Part shown: one piece after another, positions 17,478-25,903 of the stretch | Position numbering within the stretch: position 1 is the stretch's first letter | How the letters are laid out: every line of letters begins with the position of its first letter | Assembly: GCA_036510575.1 (NCBI GenBank) | Contig: DATCDR010000175.1 | Span: forward strand, 1-54,025 | Source: DATCDR01 sp036510575 | GTDB taxonomy: Bacteria; Actinomycetota; Acidimicrobiia; Acidimicrobiales; Bog-793 | Length of the DNA: 54,025 nt | Reading direction: 5' to 3' | The notes under the pieces: generated by a model | Databases searched by the model: none | What the model was told of the DNA's origin: nothing | What the model saw: the letters and a program-made list of their open reading frames with translations, nothing else | Position numbers and translations under genes: made by a program

Positions 17478-19607
17478 TCAACGGGAGCGCTCTCGTTGTA
17501 CGTGCTCGATGCGAAGCCCAGGAGCAAGCCCCTCCAACCTGGCGTGCGCCCCGGAAGCATCGACGTCTACCCGGTTGCCGGCGAGCATCAGCCCCCTGAT
17601 CGTGAGCTTGTCGAGAAGGTCGGGGACCGCGGGCTGGAGTCGCACCGTAGCGTCAGGCACGTCGGGATCGAGCCCGATGAAAGATCGCACGAGCGAGATC
17701 AACGACGCTGCGGCCCAAGCCTGTGGTGAGCAGGCCGCTGGGTACGCGACTGGCGCCGCGAACTCCTCGTGCGAAAACCCACAAAAGAGCTCGGGCAACC
17801 GACCACCGAAGGTCTCCGCAGCCGCTATCAGCCCGAGCCCGATCGTCGCCGCCTCGTCGTAGAAGCCGTAACGAGTGAGGCCGGCGACGCAGATCGCGGT
17901 GTCGTGCGGCCAGACCGAGCCGTTGTGGTAGCTCATCGGGTTGTAGGCGGCCATCTTGGATGAGAGGGTGCGAACCCCCCAGCCGCTGAACAGCTCCGGG
18001 GAGATCAAGTGCTCAGCGACCCTGCTGGCGTGCTCGTCGTCGACGACGCCGGTCCAGAGCAGGTGGCCGATGTTCGAGGCCACTGCATCGACCTGGCGTT
18101 TCGCGCCGTCGAGCGCGAGCGCGAAGCAGCCCGACTCGGCTACGAAAAAGCGTTCGTTAAAGGCCTGCTTCAGTTGCGTCGCCTTCTCATTGCATCGATC
18201 CGCCGTCTCCTGGTCGCCGAGATGCACGGCTATATCCTCGCGGGCACGCCACGCGGCGTAGGTGTAGCCCTGCACCTCACAAAGCGCTATCGGCGTGTGC
18301 GCAAGCGTGCCGTCCGCGAACGCGATCGAGTCGGTCGAGTCCTTCCAGCCCTGGTTCACGAGTCCTTGTGACGAGAGTCGCTCGTACTCGACGAACTGGT
18401 CGCCGTCGCGATCTCCGTACTCCGAGACCCAGCCGAGCGCGAGATCGGCCGCTGGCAGCAACGCCAGCAGCTCCTCTTCGCCGAGCCCAAACCGGGCGGC
18501 CTCGCCAAGGAGACAGACGAATAAGGGAGTGGAGTCGATCGAGCCGTAGTACGCCGACCGACTGGGCCCCTCGGTACCACCGTCGATACGGAAGCGCAGC
18601 TCATGGAGGATGCGCCCAGGCTGCTCCTCAGTGGTGGTGTCGACTCGCTGCCCTTGGTGGCTAGCGAGGGCGCGAAGCGTTCCTGACGCCATCGAGGGGT
18701 CGAGCAGGAGACACATCTGCGAGGTGATCAGCGAGTCTCGTCCGAACATCGCCATATACCACGGGGCGCCAGCAGCGATGATCGCGTCGCGGTCGAGTTC
18801 CTCGTCGGAGATCCGCAGCGACCCGACGTCTGCCACCGAGCGGGAGAGCGCCCGTGTGAAGGACTCATCACCGCTCGCGAATCGCGGCATCGCGGCATGC
18901 CAGACGCGATAACCAGCCGCTGACGCGGACGGCCCTGGCCTCCCTTCGACGTGGCGCGGCGCAAGCTCGACATCGTCGACCCTGATCGTGAATTCGAATG
19001 GAACGCTCCATGAACCGTTTGGACCGAGCTGGACAACGAAGGTCATCTGACCTGGCCCCGCTTCGGCTTCAGGTGGCACCGAGACCGATAGGCGTCGGCG
19101 TCGATGTCCGTCGCGAAAGTCGAAGACCATCTCTTGGCGGACGACCTCGACAGAGTGGAAGCCCCGAGGGGAGAGCCGGTCCTCTTTGACCTCGAAGAGA
19201 TGCGCGAAATCCGCGCCGACGTCGATGGAAAGACGCAGGTCGATCGAGTCTCGAGCGAGGTTTCGAAGTGTGAGCAGCTCGCTCATACCCTCGCCGACGT
19301 AGCGGTCTCGCGTCACGAGTAGGGCGGGATTGGGAACGATCGGGGTCGGTCGAAGACGCGTGACGAAGCTGCCACCCGCTGGATCGGACTCGATCACCGA
19401 GAGCGGAGCGGGCACCGCGCCGTTCACTCGGAGCCGCCAGATCGCCAGAAAGCGCGTATCGGCGACGAACAGGCCATGGCTGCCGCCGGAATCGATGTCG
19501 CCGACCGTATTCGAGATACAAAATGTCGTGCCGTCAAGCAACGTGACCGAGCCAGGGTTCATGCCGCCGCTCGCCGGCTCGAGCGCGAAGTTCCACGCAT
19601 CGATCAT
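17478..19607 (-). CDS. Debranching-enzyme-like glycoside hydrolase (amylo-alpha-1,6-glucosidase family)
   Basis: 709 aa. The N-terminal half is the beta-rich domain of glycogen-debranching-like proteins (LLDGTTFCISNTVGDIDSGG, GLFVADTRFL). The C-terminal half is an (alpha/alpha)6 barrel with APWYMAMFGRDSLITSQ, NQGWKDSTDSI and SYHNGSVWPHDTAI, the segments that carry acidic catalytic residues in this family. No signal peptide, so cytoplasmic. The ATG overlaps the stop of the upstream glycosyltransferase gene as ATGA, so the two act together, perhaps in making or turning over a glucan or compatible-solute glucoside. The substrate is not proven. Confidence 0.85.
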   Translation of the reverse strand: MIDAWNFALEPASGGMNPGSVTLLDGTTFCISNTVGDIDSGGSHGLFVADTRFLAIWRLRVNGAVPAPLSVIESDPAGGSFVTRLRPTPIVPNPALLVTRDRYVGEGMSELLTLRNLARDSIDLRLSIDVGADFAHLFEVKEDRLSPRGFHSVEVVRQEMVFDFRDGHRRRRLSVSVPPEAEAGPGQMTFVVQLGPNGSWSVPFEFTIRVDDVELAPRHVEGRPGPSASAAGYRVWHAAMPRFASGDESFTRALSRSVADVGSLRISDEELDRDAIIAAGAPWYMAMFGRDSLITSQMCLLLDPSMASGTLRALASHQGQRVDTTTEEQPGRILHELRFRIDGGTEGPSRSAYYGSIDSTPLFVCLLGEAARFGLGEEELLALLPAADLALGWVSEYGDRDGDQFVEYERLSSQGLVNQGWKDSTDSIAFADGTLAHTPIALCEVQGYTYAAWRAREDIAVHLGDQETADRCNEKATQLKQAFNERFFVAESGCFALALDGAKRQVDAVASNIGHLLWTGVVDDEHASRVAEHLISPELFSGWGVRTLSSKMAAYNPMSYHNGSVWPHDTAICVAGLTRYGFYDEAATIGLGLIAAAETFGGRLPELFCGFSHEEFAAPVAYPAACSPQAWAAASLISLVRSFIGLDPDVPDATVRLQPAVPDLLDKLTIRGLMLAGNRVDVDASGAHARLEGLAPGLRIEHVQRERSR

Positions 19608-20692
19608 CGAAGCTGCCTTTCTGCCTCACGAGCTACGACATGCTCGAAGAGGGCCACGTAGTCGGCAACCATGCGATCCTGGGAGAAGTGGCCTTCAATC
19701 GCTGCGCGACAAGCCACTCGATCGAGCTCGTCGAGGCGCTTGGCCGCTTCTATCAGCCCTGCCTCGTCGTTAGCGAGGAAGCCGGTGACGCCCTGCTCGA
19801 CGATCTCGGGAGCGGCGCCGCGCCCGAACCCGAGCACCGGGGTCCCGCACGCCAACGCTTCGACCATCACCATCCCGAAGGGCTCGTCCCACGAGATCGG
19901 ATTGATGAGCGCGACTGCGTCACCTAGCAGTTCCATCTTGTCGGTCGGACCGAGCTCGCCGACAAAGGTGACGTCGCCACCGAGCTGTGGACGAATCTCG
20001 GACTCGAAGAACTCTCGCTCGTCGACGGTGTGCTGCTTGCCGGCGAGCACGAGCGGCACGCCCGTCGCCCTCGCGACGGCGATCGCCCTATCGGGACCCT
20101 TCGACGGACTCATCCTGCCGAGAAAGACGAGGTAGCCGCCCCTCCCGCCGCCGACCGGGAAGGATCGAGGATCGAGCCCGTGGTGGATGACCTCAGCGAT
20201 GGAGACACCGCACGCTGTCGAGGCCTGATGATGCGAGATCGCCACGACAGCGACGCTTGCGCTGACAGCGGCGAATCCGGTGCCGTAGGGAGGGGAGAAG
20301 GGATTGTGATTGGTCGTAGCGACGTTGCCACGTCGCCCGGCAAGGGCCACAAGCGGTCCGATGGCGGTGTGGTCGTGAATGACGTCCACGTCACGAAAGC
20401 TCTCGTAGGCCGAGACTGCGTGGTGGATCTCTACCGCCGAGCCACCTACGTCGACGCCTGGTGCAGGCCCTATGGCGGAGCGCAGCTCGACTGGACAGGT
20501 GCTGTCGACGGACGCGAAGAGCACGACCTCATGCCCGTGGTCCACCAGGCCGCGTGCAAGCACGTCCACGACGGTCTCGATGCCGCCGTAGCCGACCGGC
20601 GGCACTGGCAGCCATGGCGGGGCAATCAGTCCGATGCGGAGCGGGCGGCGAGGTGCGCTCGCGCCTTCGAGCGCCTCCGTGTCGATTCCCAT
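19604..20692 (-). CDS. Glycosyltransferase, GT4 family
   Basis: 362 aa GT-B type retaining glycosyltransferase using a nucleotide sugar; cytoplasmic. The acceptor domain begins LRIGLIAPPWLPVPPVGYGGIE; the donor domain has FLGRMSPSKGPDRAIAVA and the GT4 E-x7-E region EPFGMVMVEALACGTPVLGF. ATG at 20692 has GAGGAG four bases ahead; a TTG one codon upstream is possible. The first gene of a two-gene unit with the debranching-like enzyme (four-base overlap). The product sugar polymer or glycoside is unknown. Confidence 0.85.
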   Translation of the reverse strand: MGIDTEALEGASAPRRPLRIGLIAPPWLPVPPVGYGGIETVVDVLARGLVDHGHEVVLFASVDSTCPVELRSAIGPAPGVDVGGSAVEIHHAVSAYESFRDVDVIHDHTAIGPLVALAGRRGNVATTNHNPFSPPYGTGFAAVSASVAVVAISHHQASTACGVSIAEVIHHGLDPRSFPVGGGRGGYLVFLGRMSPSKGPDRAIAVARATGVPLVLAGKQHTVDEREFFESEIRPQLGGDVTFVGELGPTDKMELLGDAVALINPISWDEPFGMVMVEALACGTPVLGFGRGAAPEIVEQGVTGFLANDEAGLIEAAKRLDELDRVACRAAIEGHFSQDRMVADYVALFEHVVAREAERQLR

Positions 20693-20788
20693 CAAGCTCC
20701 TCTGCCGAAAAGACTCCAGGCGACCGATCGCCGAACCGTCCGTCCTCGCGGAGCGTACCTCTAAGCCGCTACCTGATCGCTGCAGCGC

Positions 20789-22177
20789 CTAGACCCGGGC
20801 CATATTGGCAAAGCGCGCATACGTGCCGACAAAGGCCAGCTCGACCTTGCCGATCGGGCCGTTGCGGTGCTTGGCGATCTGGATCTCGGCAGTCCCGCGG
20901 TCAGCAGAGTCGGGGTTGTAGATGTCGTCGCGGTAGATGAACATCACGACGTCAGCGTCCTGTTCGATGGCACCGGATTCTCGAAGATCGGCAAGCATCG
21001 GCCGTTTGTCAGAACGAGCCTCGAGCCCACGTGAGAGCTGGCTGAGCGCAATGACCGGGATCTCCAGCTCCCTCGCCAGGATCTTTAGCCCACGGCTGAT
21101 CTCGGATATCTCCACCTGGCGGTTCTCCGCCCTGGCTCGACCACTCATCAGCTGGAGGTAGTCGACGACGACGAGCCCTAGGCCCTCGCGCGCCTTCATC
21201 CTCCTCGCCCGTGCACGGATGTCCATGACGGTCACGTTCGGGTTGTCGTCGATGTGCAACGGCGCGTTGCCAATTCGACCAATCGCGTTGCTGATCTTTG
21301 GCCAGTCCCCCTCGAGTAGTCGGCCGTTTCGCATGCGGGATGCGTCGACCCGCGCCTCTGCACAAAGCACACGCTGGGCGATCTCGAGATGCCCCATCTC
21401 GAGGGAGAAGAAGAGTACCGGCGTGTTCAGCACCGCGGCGTGCGCTGCGATTCCAAGAGCAAAGGCGGTCTTTCCCATTGACGGGCGAGCACCAACCACG
21501 ATCAGGTTCGATGGTTGCAGCCCTGCGAGGTGTTCGTCAAGATCGGTGAATCCAGTCGGCACGCCGGTGATCGTGTCGCCCCTGCCGTAGAGCTCCTCCA
21601 AGCGGTCGAGGCTCTGGCTCAACAGCTCCTGGAGCGGCGCCACCGAATCGGTGGTGCGTCGCTGGGATACTTCGAAGACCATCGACTCGGCGCGGTCAAT
21701 CGCCTCAGTGACGTCGCTTGGCAGGTCGTAGGCGATCTCGGAGATCTCCTGGGAGACCCCAATCAACTTGCGCAGCAACGCGTGCTCCTCGACGATGCGC
21801 GCGTAGCGTGCCGCAGAGGAGATAGCTGGCGTATTGGACTGCAGCGCGACAAGTGCGGCGGTTCCGCCGATGTCGTCAAGCACGCTGTTGCGACGGAGCT
21901 GCTCGGACACCGTCACAGCGTCGGCGGGCTCGCCTTGGCTGTAGAGCGTCGCAATCGCCGAAAAGATCTGGCCATGCGACGGACGGTAGAAGTCCGACGC
22001 CGAGCAGCGTTCGAGCGATGCAGCGATCGCGTCCCTACTGAGCAGCATTGCGCCGATCAGCGACTCCTCGGCTTCGAGGTTGTGCGGTGGCACCCTGCCT
22101 GCCAACGGGGCTTGACCGTTGTCCGAGGCTGACGAGGGGCGCGATCGGCGGCGACTCTCGTCGAGCGGCTGCAACAT
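20789..22177 (-). CDS. dnaB: Replicative DNA helicase
   Basis: Hexameric helicase that unwinds DNA at the replication fork, 462 aa. The N-terminal primase-binding domain begins PPHNLEAEESLIGAMLLS. The RecA-like motor has Walker A GARPSMGKTAFALG (about residue 235), the family segment VLFFSLEMGHLEIAQR, and GLVVVDYLQLMSG for Walker B. DnaB C-terminal motifs ELEIPVIALSQLSRGLE and FIYRDDIYNP are present. Length is normal and there is no intein, unlike several actinobacterial dnaB genes. AGGAGAG lies 11 bases before the ATG. It is downstream of the ribosomal protein operon, as in many Actinobacteria. Confidence 0.97.
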   Translation of the reverse strand: MLQPLDESRRRSRPSSASDNGQAPLAGRVPPHNLEAEESLIGAMLLSRDAIAASLERCSASDFYRPSHGQIFSAIATLYSQGEPADAVTVSEQLRRNSVLDDIGGTAALVALQSNTPAISSAARYARIVEEHALLRKLIGVSQEISEIAYDLPSDVTEAIDRAESMVFEVSQRRTTDSVAPLQELLSQSLDRLEELYGRGDTITGVPTGFTDLDEHLAGLQPSNLIVVGARPSMGKTAFALGIAAHAAVLNTPVLFFSLEMGHLEIAQRVLCAEARVDASRMRNGRLLEGDWPKISNAIGRIGNAPLHIDDNPNVTVMDIRARARRMKAREGLGLVVVDYLQLMSGRARAENRQVEISEISRGLKILARELEIPVIALSQLSRGLEARSDKRPMLADLRESGAIEQDADVVMFIYRDDIYNPDSADRGTAEIQIAKHRNGPIGKVELAFVGTYARFANMARV

Positions 22178-22494
22178 GATGGTTCAGTCTCTCCTGTCAG
22201 CCTTCTGAATCACTAGAGGCAAATCCAGGGGATATCGCGACCCTTTCGGGGGATATCTCCCGTTCACCTGTGCATTTCCCTCTGGTCATCGAAAAGCGCG
22301 ATCCTGGTCGACGACAAATCCGAGACCCAATCGCGCTTCGTACCCTCGAAAACTACGAAGCCGATGTATCAGTGGTCCGGATTCGCTGCGATGACCGCGG
22401 CTTCGCGCCGCGGCGCGACCGCGATGGGACGCCATGTGCACGCTGATGGACGACGGTTACGGGTTCGAGCGGCTCGAAACCGCTCAGTTGCGAC
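22178..22494 (-). other. Intergenic region between rplI and dnaB, with hairpins
   Basis: No gene recognised in about 317 bases. A bulged hairpin at about 22463-22484 (GGTTCGAGC against GCTCGAAACC) lies ten bases past the rplI stop and could end that operon. GGGGATATC appears twice (near 22228 and 22251). AAGCGCGAT and ATCGCGCTT form a distant inverted repeat around 22295-22340. The region likely also holds the dnaB promoter. Confidence 0.4.
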
Positions 22495-22941
22495 TCAGGC
22501 GCCAACAACCTCAAGAGCGAGCTGAAACTCTACGTCGGTGTGCAGACGGACGCGGATCTCGTGCGTACCGGTCGTCTTGATGGCGTCGTGGGACTGCAGC
22601 TTGTGACGATCGATCACCACGCCTGCCTGCTCCTCGACGGCTTCGACGATATCGATACCGGTGATCGAACCGAATAACCGACCCTCGCGTCCCGCCCGTG
22701 CCTTGATCGTGATCACCATCGGGACGAGCCGCTGAGCGATGCTCTCCGCGGCTTCGCGGTCCTTGGAGTCTCGAAGGTCGCGAGAGCGCCGCATGGCCTG
22801 GGCCTGGGACGCGATGCCGTTGGTCGCAGCGATCGCGGCGCCTCCTGGAATGAGGAAGTTGCGTGCGAAACCATCCGAGACATCGACGATGTCACCTCGT
22901 TTGCCGACCCCGATGGTGTCGGCGCGCAGTACGACCTTCAC
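22495..22941 (-). CDS. rplI: 50S ribosomal protein L9
   Basis: Large-subunit protein, 148 aa, normal length. The N-terminal rRNA-binding part has the L9 signature (GKRGDIVDVSDGFARNFLIP, about residues 13-32), followed by a long helix (QAQAMRRSRDLRDSKDREA) and the C-terminal domain. The GTG start overlaps the rpsR stop as GTGA, so the two are translationally coupled. Last gene of rpsF-ssb-rpsR-rplI. Confidence 0.97.
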   Translation of the reverse strand: MKVVLRADTIGVGKRGDIVDVSDGFARNFLIPGGAAIAATNGIASQAQAMRRSRDLRDSKDREAAESIAQRLVPMVITIKARAGREGRLFGSITGIDIVEAVEEQAGVVIDRHKLQSHDAIKTTGTHEIRVRLHTDVEFQLALEVVGA

Positions 22942-23435
22942 TCTGCACCCCCATCCGCGTCCTCGTCGGCCGCATCCGCGCCAACGAACTCGGCTTCCAG
23001 GCCGTCGATGTCGGCGAGCAGCTCGGCCACTGCCTCGTCCGCCACGTCGGGCGCGACAGCAGCGACCTCAGCCGCCTGGTACCCGGAGCCGCCGGCGCCT
23101 CGGCCGCCACTAGGTCGACCACCTGCTCCTCTGCCGCCTGGACGATCCGATGTCGTGCGTTGCGTGTAGGGCAGGAGTGCCAGCTCACGGGCGGTCTTGA
23201 TCGCAACTGCCACATCACGCTGGTGCTGTGAGCAGTTACCCGACACTCGACGGGCACGAATCTTGCCGCGGTCGGACATGAACTTACGGAGGAGGTTCAC
23301 CTCTTTGTAGTCGACGAATGCGATCTGGTCTTTGCAGAAAATGCAGACCTTCTTCTTCATCCGCCGCCCGGTGTCTTTTGGGGCACGTCGGGTGTTCGTG
23401 TTGCTGCCGCGGTCGCGGTCGTTGTTTCTCGCCAT
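22938..23435 (-). CDS. rpsR: 30S ribosomal protein S18 with an acidic C-terminal extension
   Basis: The S18 core spans about residues 25-95: KKKVCIFCKD, VNLLRKFMSDRGKI and RRVSGNCSQHQRDVAVAIKTARELALLPY. The Cys-x2-Cys and Cys-x2-His positions are kept, so this is a zinc-type S18. Bacterial S18 is usually 70-90 aa; this one is 165. The extra 70 residues are a Gly/Arg linker (GGRGAGGRPSGGRGAGG) and then an Ala/Glu/Asp-rich tail ending DEDADGGAE. The frame is continuous and ends in the GTGA overlap with rplI, so the tail is translated in the normal frame. A basic N-terminal stretch of 25 residues is also longer than usual. Confidence 0.9.
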   Translation of the reverse strand: MARNNDRDRGSNTNTRRAPKDTGRRMKKKVCIFCKDQIAFVDYKEVNLLRKFMSDRGKIRARRVSGNCSQHQRDVAVAIKTARELALLPYTQRTTSDRPGGRGAGGRPSGGRGAGGSGYQAAEVAAVAPDVADEAVAELLADIDGLEAEFVGADAADEDADGGAE

Positions 23436-23903
23436 TTAGAAAGGCTCCTCGTCATCAGAGTAAGACGGCGGCTCGTTAGAGGTCGCCCGCGTCGCGCGAG
23501 ACGGCCCCTCACTGCCTCCGGTGTTGTCGCCGCCAGGTCCGCGGCGCTCGTTACGTACGACCTGTGCTGTCGCCCATCGAAGCGACGGGCCGAGCTCATC
23601 GGCAATGACCTCGACTTGGGATCGCTTGTCGCCGTCTGGTGTCTCCCAGGATCGCTGCTCCAAGCGACCGGTCACGATGATGCGCGAGCCCTTGGTCACG
23701 CTCTCGCTCACGTTCTCGGCCATCTCTCGCCAACAGACGATGTTGAAGAACGACGTCGCCTCCTCCCACTCCTGGGACTGACGATTCTGCCAACGGCGAT
23801 TAACGGCGAGCCCGAAGGTCGCGGTCGCCTGTCCGCTCGGTGTGAAGCGGAGTTCGGGGTCTCTCGTGACATTTCCGACCAACGTGATGCTGTTTCCCGG
23901 CAT
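23436..23903 (-). CDS. ssb: Single-stranded DNA-binding protein
   Basis: Binds ssDNA during replication and repair, 155 aa. The OB-fold starts MPGNSITLVGNVTRDPELRF and includes FFNIVCWREMAENV and the RIIVTGRLEQRSWE strand. A flexible Arg/Gly/Ser linker leads to the acidic interaction tip SDDEEPF, the conserved C-terminal end that docks partner proteins. Third-from-last of a tight four-gene operon; its stop codon directly abuts the rpsR ATG. Confidence 0.97.
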   Translation of the reverse strand: MPGNSITLVGNVTRDPELRFTPSGQATATFGLAVNRRWQNRQSQEWEEATSFFNIVCWREMAENVSESVTKGSRIIVTGRLEQRSWETPDGDKRSQVEVIADELGPSLRWATAQVVRNERRGPGGDNTGGSEGPSRATRATSNEPPSYSDDEEPF

Positions 23904-23921
23904 AATTTCTCCCGTGCTCTG

Positions 23922-24275
23922 CTACTCGCCCACGGGCGAGTCGGTTCTAGAGGCCGGGACGGTCGGCACTGGCCGACGACCGGCGACGCGATCAGGCTGA
24001 CGGATCACTCGGTGACGAAGCACGTCGTCAGAGAGCGACAGCATGCGGTCGAGTTCCGCGACGACAGCAGGCTCAGCTGTCAGCTCGATGAAGACGTAGT
24101 TGCCCTCGGTCTTGTGATCCATCTCGTAGGCGAACTGGCGACGGCCCCAGCGATCGACGTGCCCTGGCTGTCCGCCACGGCTCTTGACGAACTCACCGAT
24201 CTTGTCGGTGGTCTCGCGGACGACCGTTTCGTCCAACGTCGCGTCGAAAATTACTGCTACTTCGTATGGCCGCAA
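23922..24275 (-). CDS. rpsF: 30S ribosomal protein S6
   Basis: Small-subunit protein, 117 aa; partners with S18 in the ribosome. It starts MRPYEVAVIFDATLDE and has WGRRQFAYEMDHKTEGNYVFIEL and LSLSDDVLRHRVIR, all typical of S6. The start codon is TTG, supported by a perfect Shine-Dalgarno sequence six bases upstream. The C-terminal 15 residues are a variable tail. First gene of the operon with ssb, rpsR and rplI. Confidence 0.95.
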   Translation of the reverse strand: MRPYEVAVIFDATLDETVVRETTDKIGEFVKSRGGQPGHVDRWGRRQFAYEMDHKTEGNYVFIELTAEPAVVAELDRMLSLSDDVLRHRVIRQPDRVAGRRPVPTVPASRTDSPVGE

Positions 24276-24281
24276 AGCGGC

Positions 24282-24290
24282 TCACCTCCT
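24282..24290 (-). promoter_or_regulatory. Consensus Shine-Dalgarno of rpsF, decides a TTG start
   Basis: Read on the minus strand the site is AGGAGGTGA, a full match to the 16S rRNA 3' end, six bases before TTG at 24275. No ATG or GTG lies in frame at a better distance. Confidence 0.8.
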
Positions 24291-24458
24291 CTGGACCCAG
24301 CGGTTAGCTCGGGGCTCCGTCTCTCGGAGCAGGGGTGGGATTGCCGCGCAATCGTAGCCGAACCTACGCCCCGCCCTTTCCGGGCCGAGATAAGAGCCTC
24401 TCAGGCGGATGTCTCATCTACGTCGTCGAGGCCACGGCCGACGAGGCGGCGCTGTGGC

Positions 24459-25286
24459 CTACTCGAGGGAGCCGAGCCCAGGTGCGTGATACGTCTCGGC
24501 GTCGGATGGAAACGCCCCCGATCGAACATCGGCTGCGTAGGCCTCGATGCTCTGGCGCGCCGCAGCGGCGAGGTCGCCGTACTTTCGGACGAACTTCGGC
24601 GGCGTGCGGGTCGAGAGGCCGAGCACATCGTGGAGGACAAGAACCTGCCCGTCACAGGCTGCGCCGGCACCGATGCCGATCGTCGGAATGGCGATCGCCT
24701 CGGTAATCCGAGCAGCCACCACACCTGGCACGCCCTCGAGAACGATCGCGAAGCATCCGGCGGCACTCAACGCCTTCGCGTCCTCTTCGAGCTCGAATGC
24801 ACTCTCCGGATCGCGTGCCTGTACGCGAAGGCCGCCCATCGCATGCACGGACTGGGGCGTGAGTCCCAGATGGCCCATGACCGGGATTTCAGCGTTGACG
24901 AGCGCACTCACGTGCGCCAGTCTTCGACGCCCTCCCTCGAGCTTGACCGCCTCAGCGCCCGCGTGAATCAGCTGCGCGGCGTTTCTCAAGGTGTCGGCGA
25001 CGTCGATGTGATACGCCATCCAGGGCAGGTCAGCGATGACGAGCGCGTTCGGATGCGCCCGGGCAACGGCGCCGACGTGATGGCTCATCTCGGCAATTCC
25101 GACGTCGATCGTGCGTTCCAGGCCCAAGACGTTGTCGGCAACGGAGTCACCGACGAGGATCATGTCGACGCCTGCATTGTCAGCAAGACTCGCGAACGGC
25201 GTGTCGTACGCGGTGATCATCACGATCGGATCGAAGCCGTCGCGACGCTTTCGTTCCGAGATCCCCGGAGCGGTGACCTTCTGCAT
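24459..25286 (-). CDS. panB: 3-methyl-2-oxobutanoate hydroxymethyltransferase
   Basis: First enzyme of pantothenate (vitamin B5, CoA precursor) synthesis; transfers a hydroxymethyl group from 5,10-methylene-THF to ketoisovalerate. 275 aa, cytoplasmic. Family segments seen: ITAYDTPFASLADNAGVDMILVGDS, YHIDVADTLRNAAQLIHAGAEAVKLEGG, MGHLGLTPQSVHAMGG, and the C-terminal IPTIGIGAGAACDGQVLVLHDVLGL. GGAGGATAT lies just before the ATG. No panC or panD is adjacent. It ends 184 bases ahead of rpsF, on the same strand. Confidence 0.95.
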   Translation of the reverse strand: MQKVTAPGISERKRRDGFDPIVMITAYDTPFASLADNAGVDMILVGDSVADNVLGLERTIDVGIAEMSHHVGAVARAHPNALVIADLPWMAYHIDVADTLRNAAQLIHAGAEAVKLEGGRRRLAHVSALVNAEIPVMGHLGLTPQSVHAMGGLRVQARDPESAFELEEDAKALSAAGCFAIVLEGVPGVVAARITEAIAIPTIGIGAGAACDGQVLVLHDVLGLSTRTPPKFVRKYGDLAAAARQSIEAYAADVRSGAFPSDAETYHAPGLGSLE

Positions 25287-25367
25287 GGATATCCTCCGCA
25301 GTCCAGCGCCCGATGGCTGCCGGCAGCAAGGACAGCTTAGGGCCGGTTGACTTCGGCTGAGGTCCGG

Positions 25368-25790
25368 TTAGCTCCGGCCGGTCCGTGCCCGGCGACGCGC
25401 CGTCTGGGAGGTGAAACTACGAAGCAGATGGTTCCACCGACACGCCAGGCACACCTCGACGACGTAAAAGGCGATGTCGTCGGTCTTTGCAAGCTCTTTC
25501 AGCTCCGCTTGATTTTCAAGAGCCCTGCCCTGTGCTGGAAGCGTCCTACCAAAGGCGAACAGCACATTGACGAGCTTGGCCTCCTCACAGATCGGACAGT
25601 CAGAGTCTGTCGGCTGGCCCAAATTGGCAGCGACCCGCACCAGCTCGGGTTGGGCATCACAGACGTCGAGGCGAGATGCTTGGCCCCGCCGGACACTTCG
25701 CACCGCGGAGTCGCGAGCAAGGCGGTACTCAATCTGACCGAGCCCCGTTGGGGCGAGCTGATCCACCTCGGCTTCGGTTCTACTGCCCAC
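25368..25790 (-). CDS. DUF5318 family protein
   Basis: 140 aa small cytoplasmic protein. It matches the actinobacterial DUF5318 pattern: VCDAQPELVRVAANLGQ, the zinc-ribbon-like Cys pair CPICEEAK, FAFGRTLP, and the closing FYVVEVCLACRWNHLLRSF with a second Cys-x2-Cys. Four Cys could hold a metal. Function unknown. In Mycobacterium the homologue (Rv0049) lies near the PadR regulator and ino1, as here, which supports the call. The GTG start at 25790 has no clear ribosome binding site, so the true start may be a few codons downstream. Confidence 0.75.
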   Translation of the reverse strand: MGSRTEAEVDQLAPTGLGQIEYRLARDSAVRSVRRGQASRLDVCDAQPELVRVAANLGQPTDSDCPICEEAKLVNVLFAFGRTLPAQGRALENQAELKELAKTDDIAFYVVEVCLACRWNHLLRSFTSQTARRRARTGRS

Positions 25791-25871
25791 GAGCTATCAC
25801 GGTAGCCGCCCAAGCTAAACGGAGCGCACCTTCGATCGGCGTCGCCCCGATCGCGACATAGCGGATACACC

Positions 25872-25884
25872 TATCGACTCGATA
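25872..25884. promoter_or_regulatory. Perfect palindrome ahead of the PadR gene, putative operator
   Basis: TATCGA-C-TCGATA is a perfect 13-base inverted repeat 19 bases before the PadR start codon, in the space where the promoter should be. PadR proteins commonly repress their own genes through such dyads. The link is inferred from position. Confidence 0.45.
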
Positions 25885-25903
25885 CATCGGCTACACTAAG
25901 TGC

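Noticed and set aside
23616..25340. A 574-codon rightward open frame
   Set aside because: It is antisense to ssb, rpsF and panB, all certain genes, and its composition (Arg/Asp/His-rich) is that of a high-GC shadow frame.
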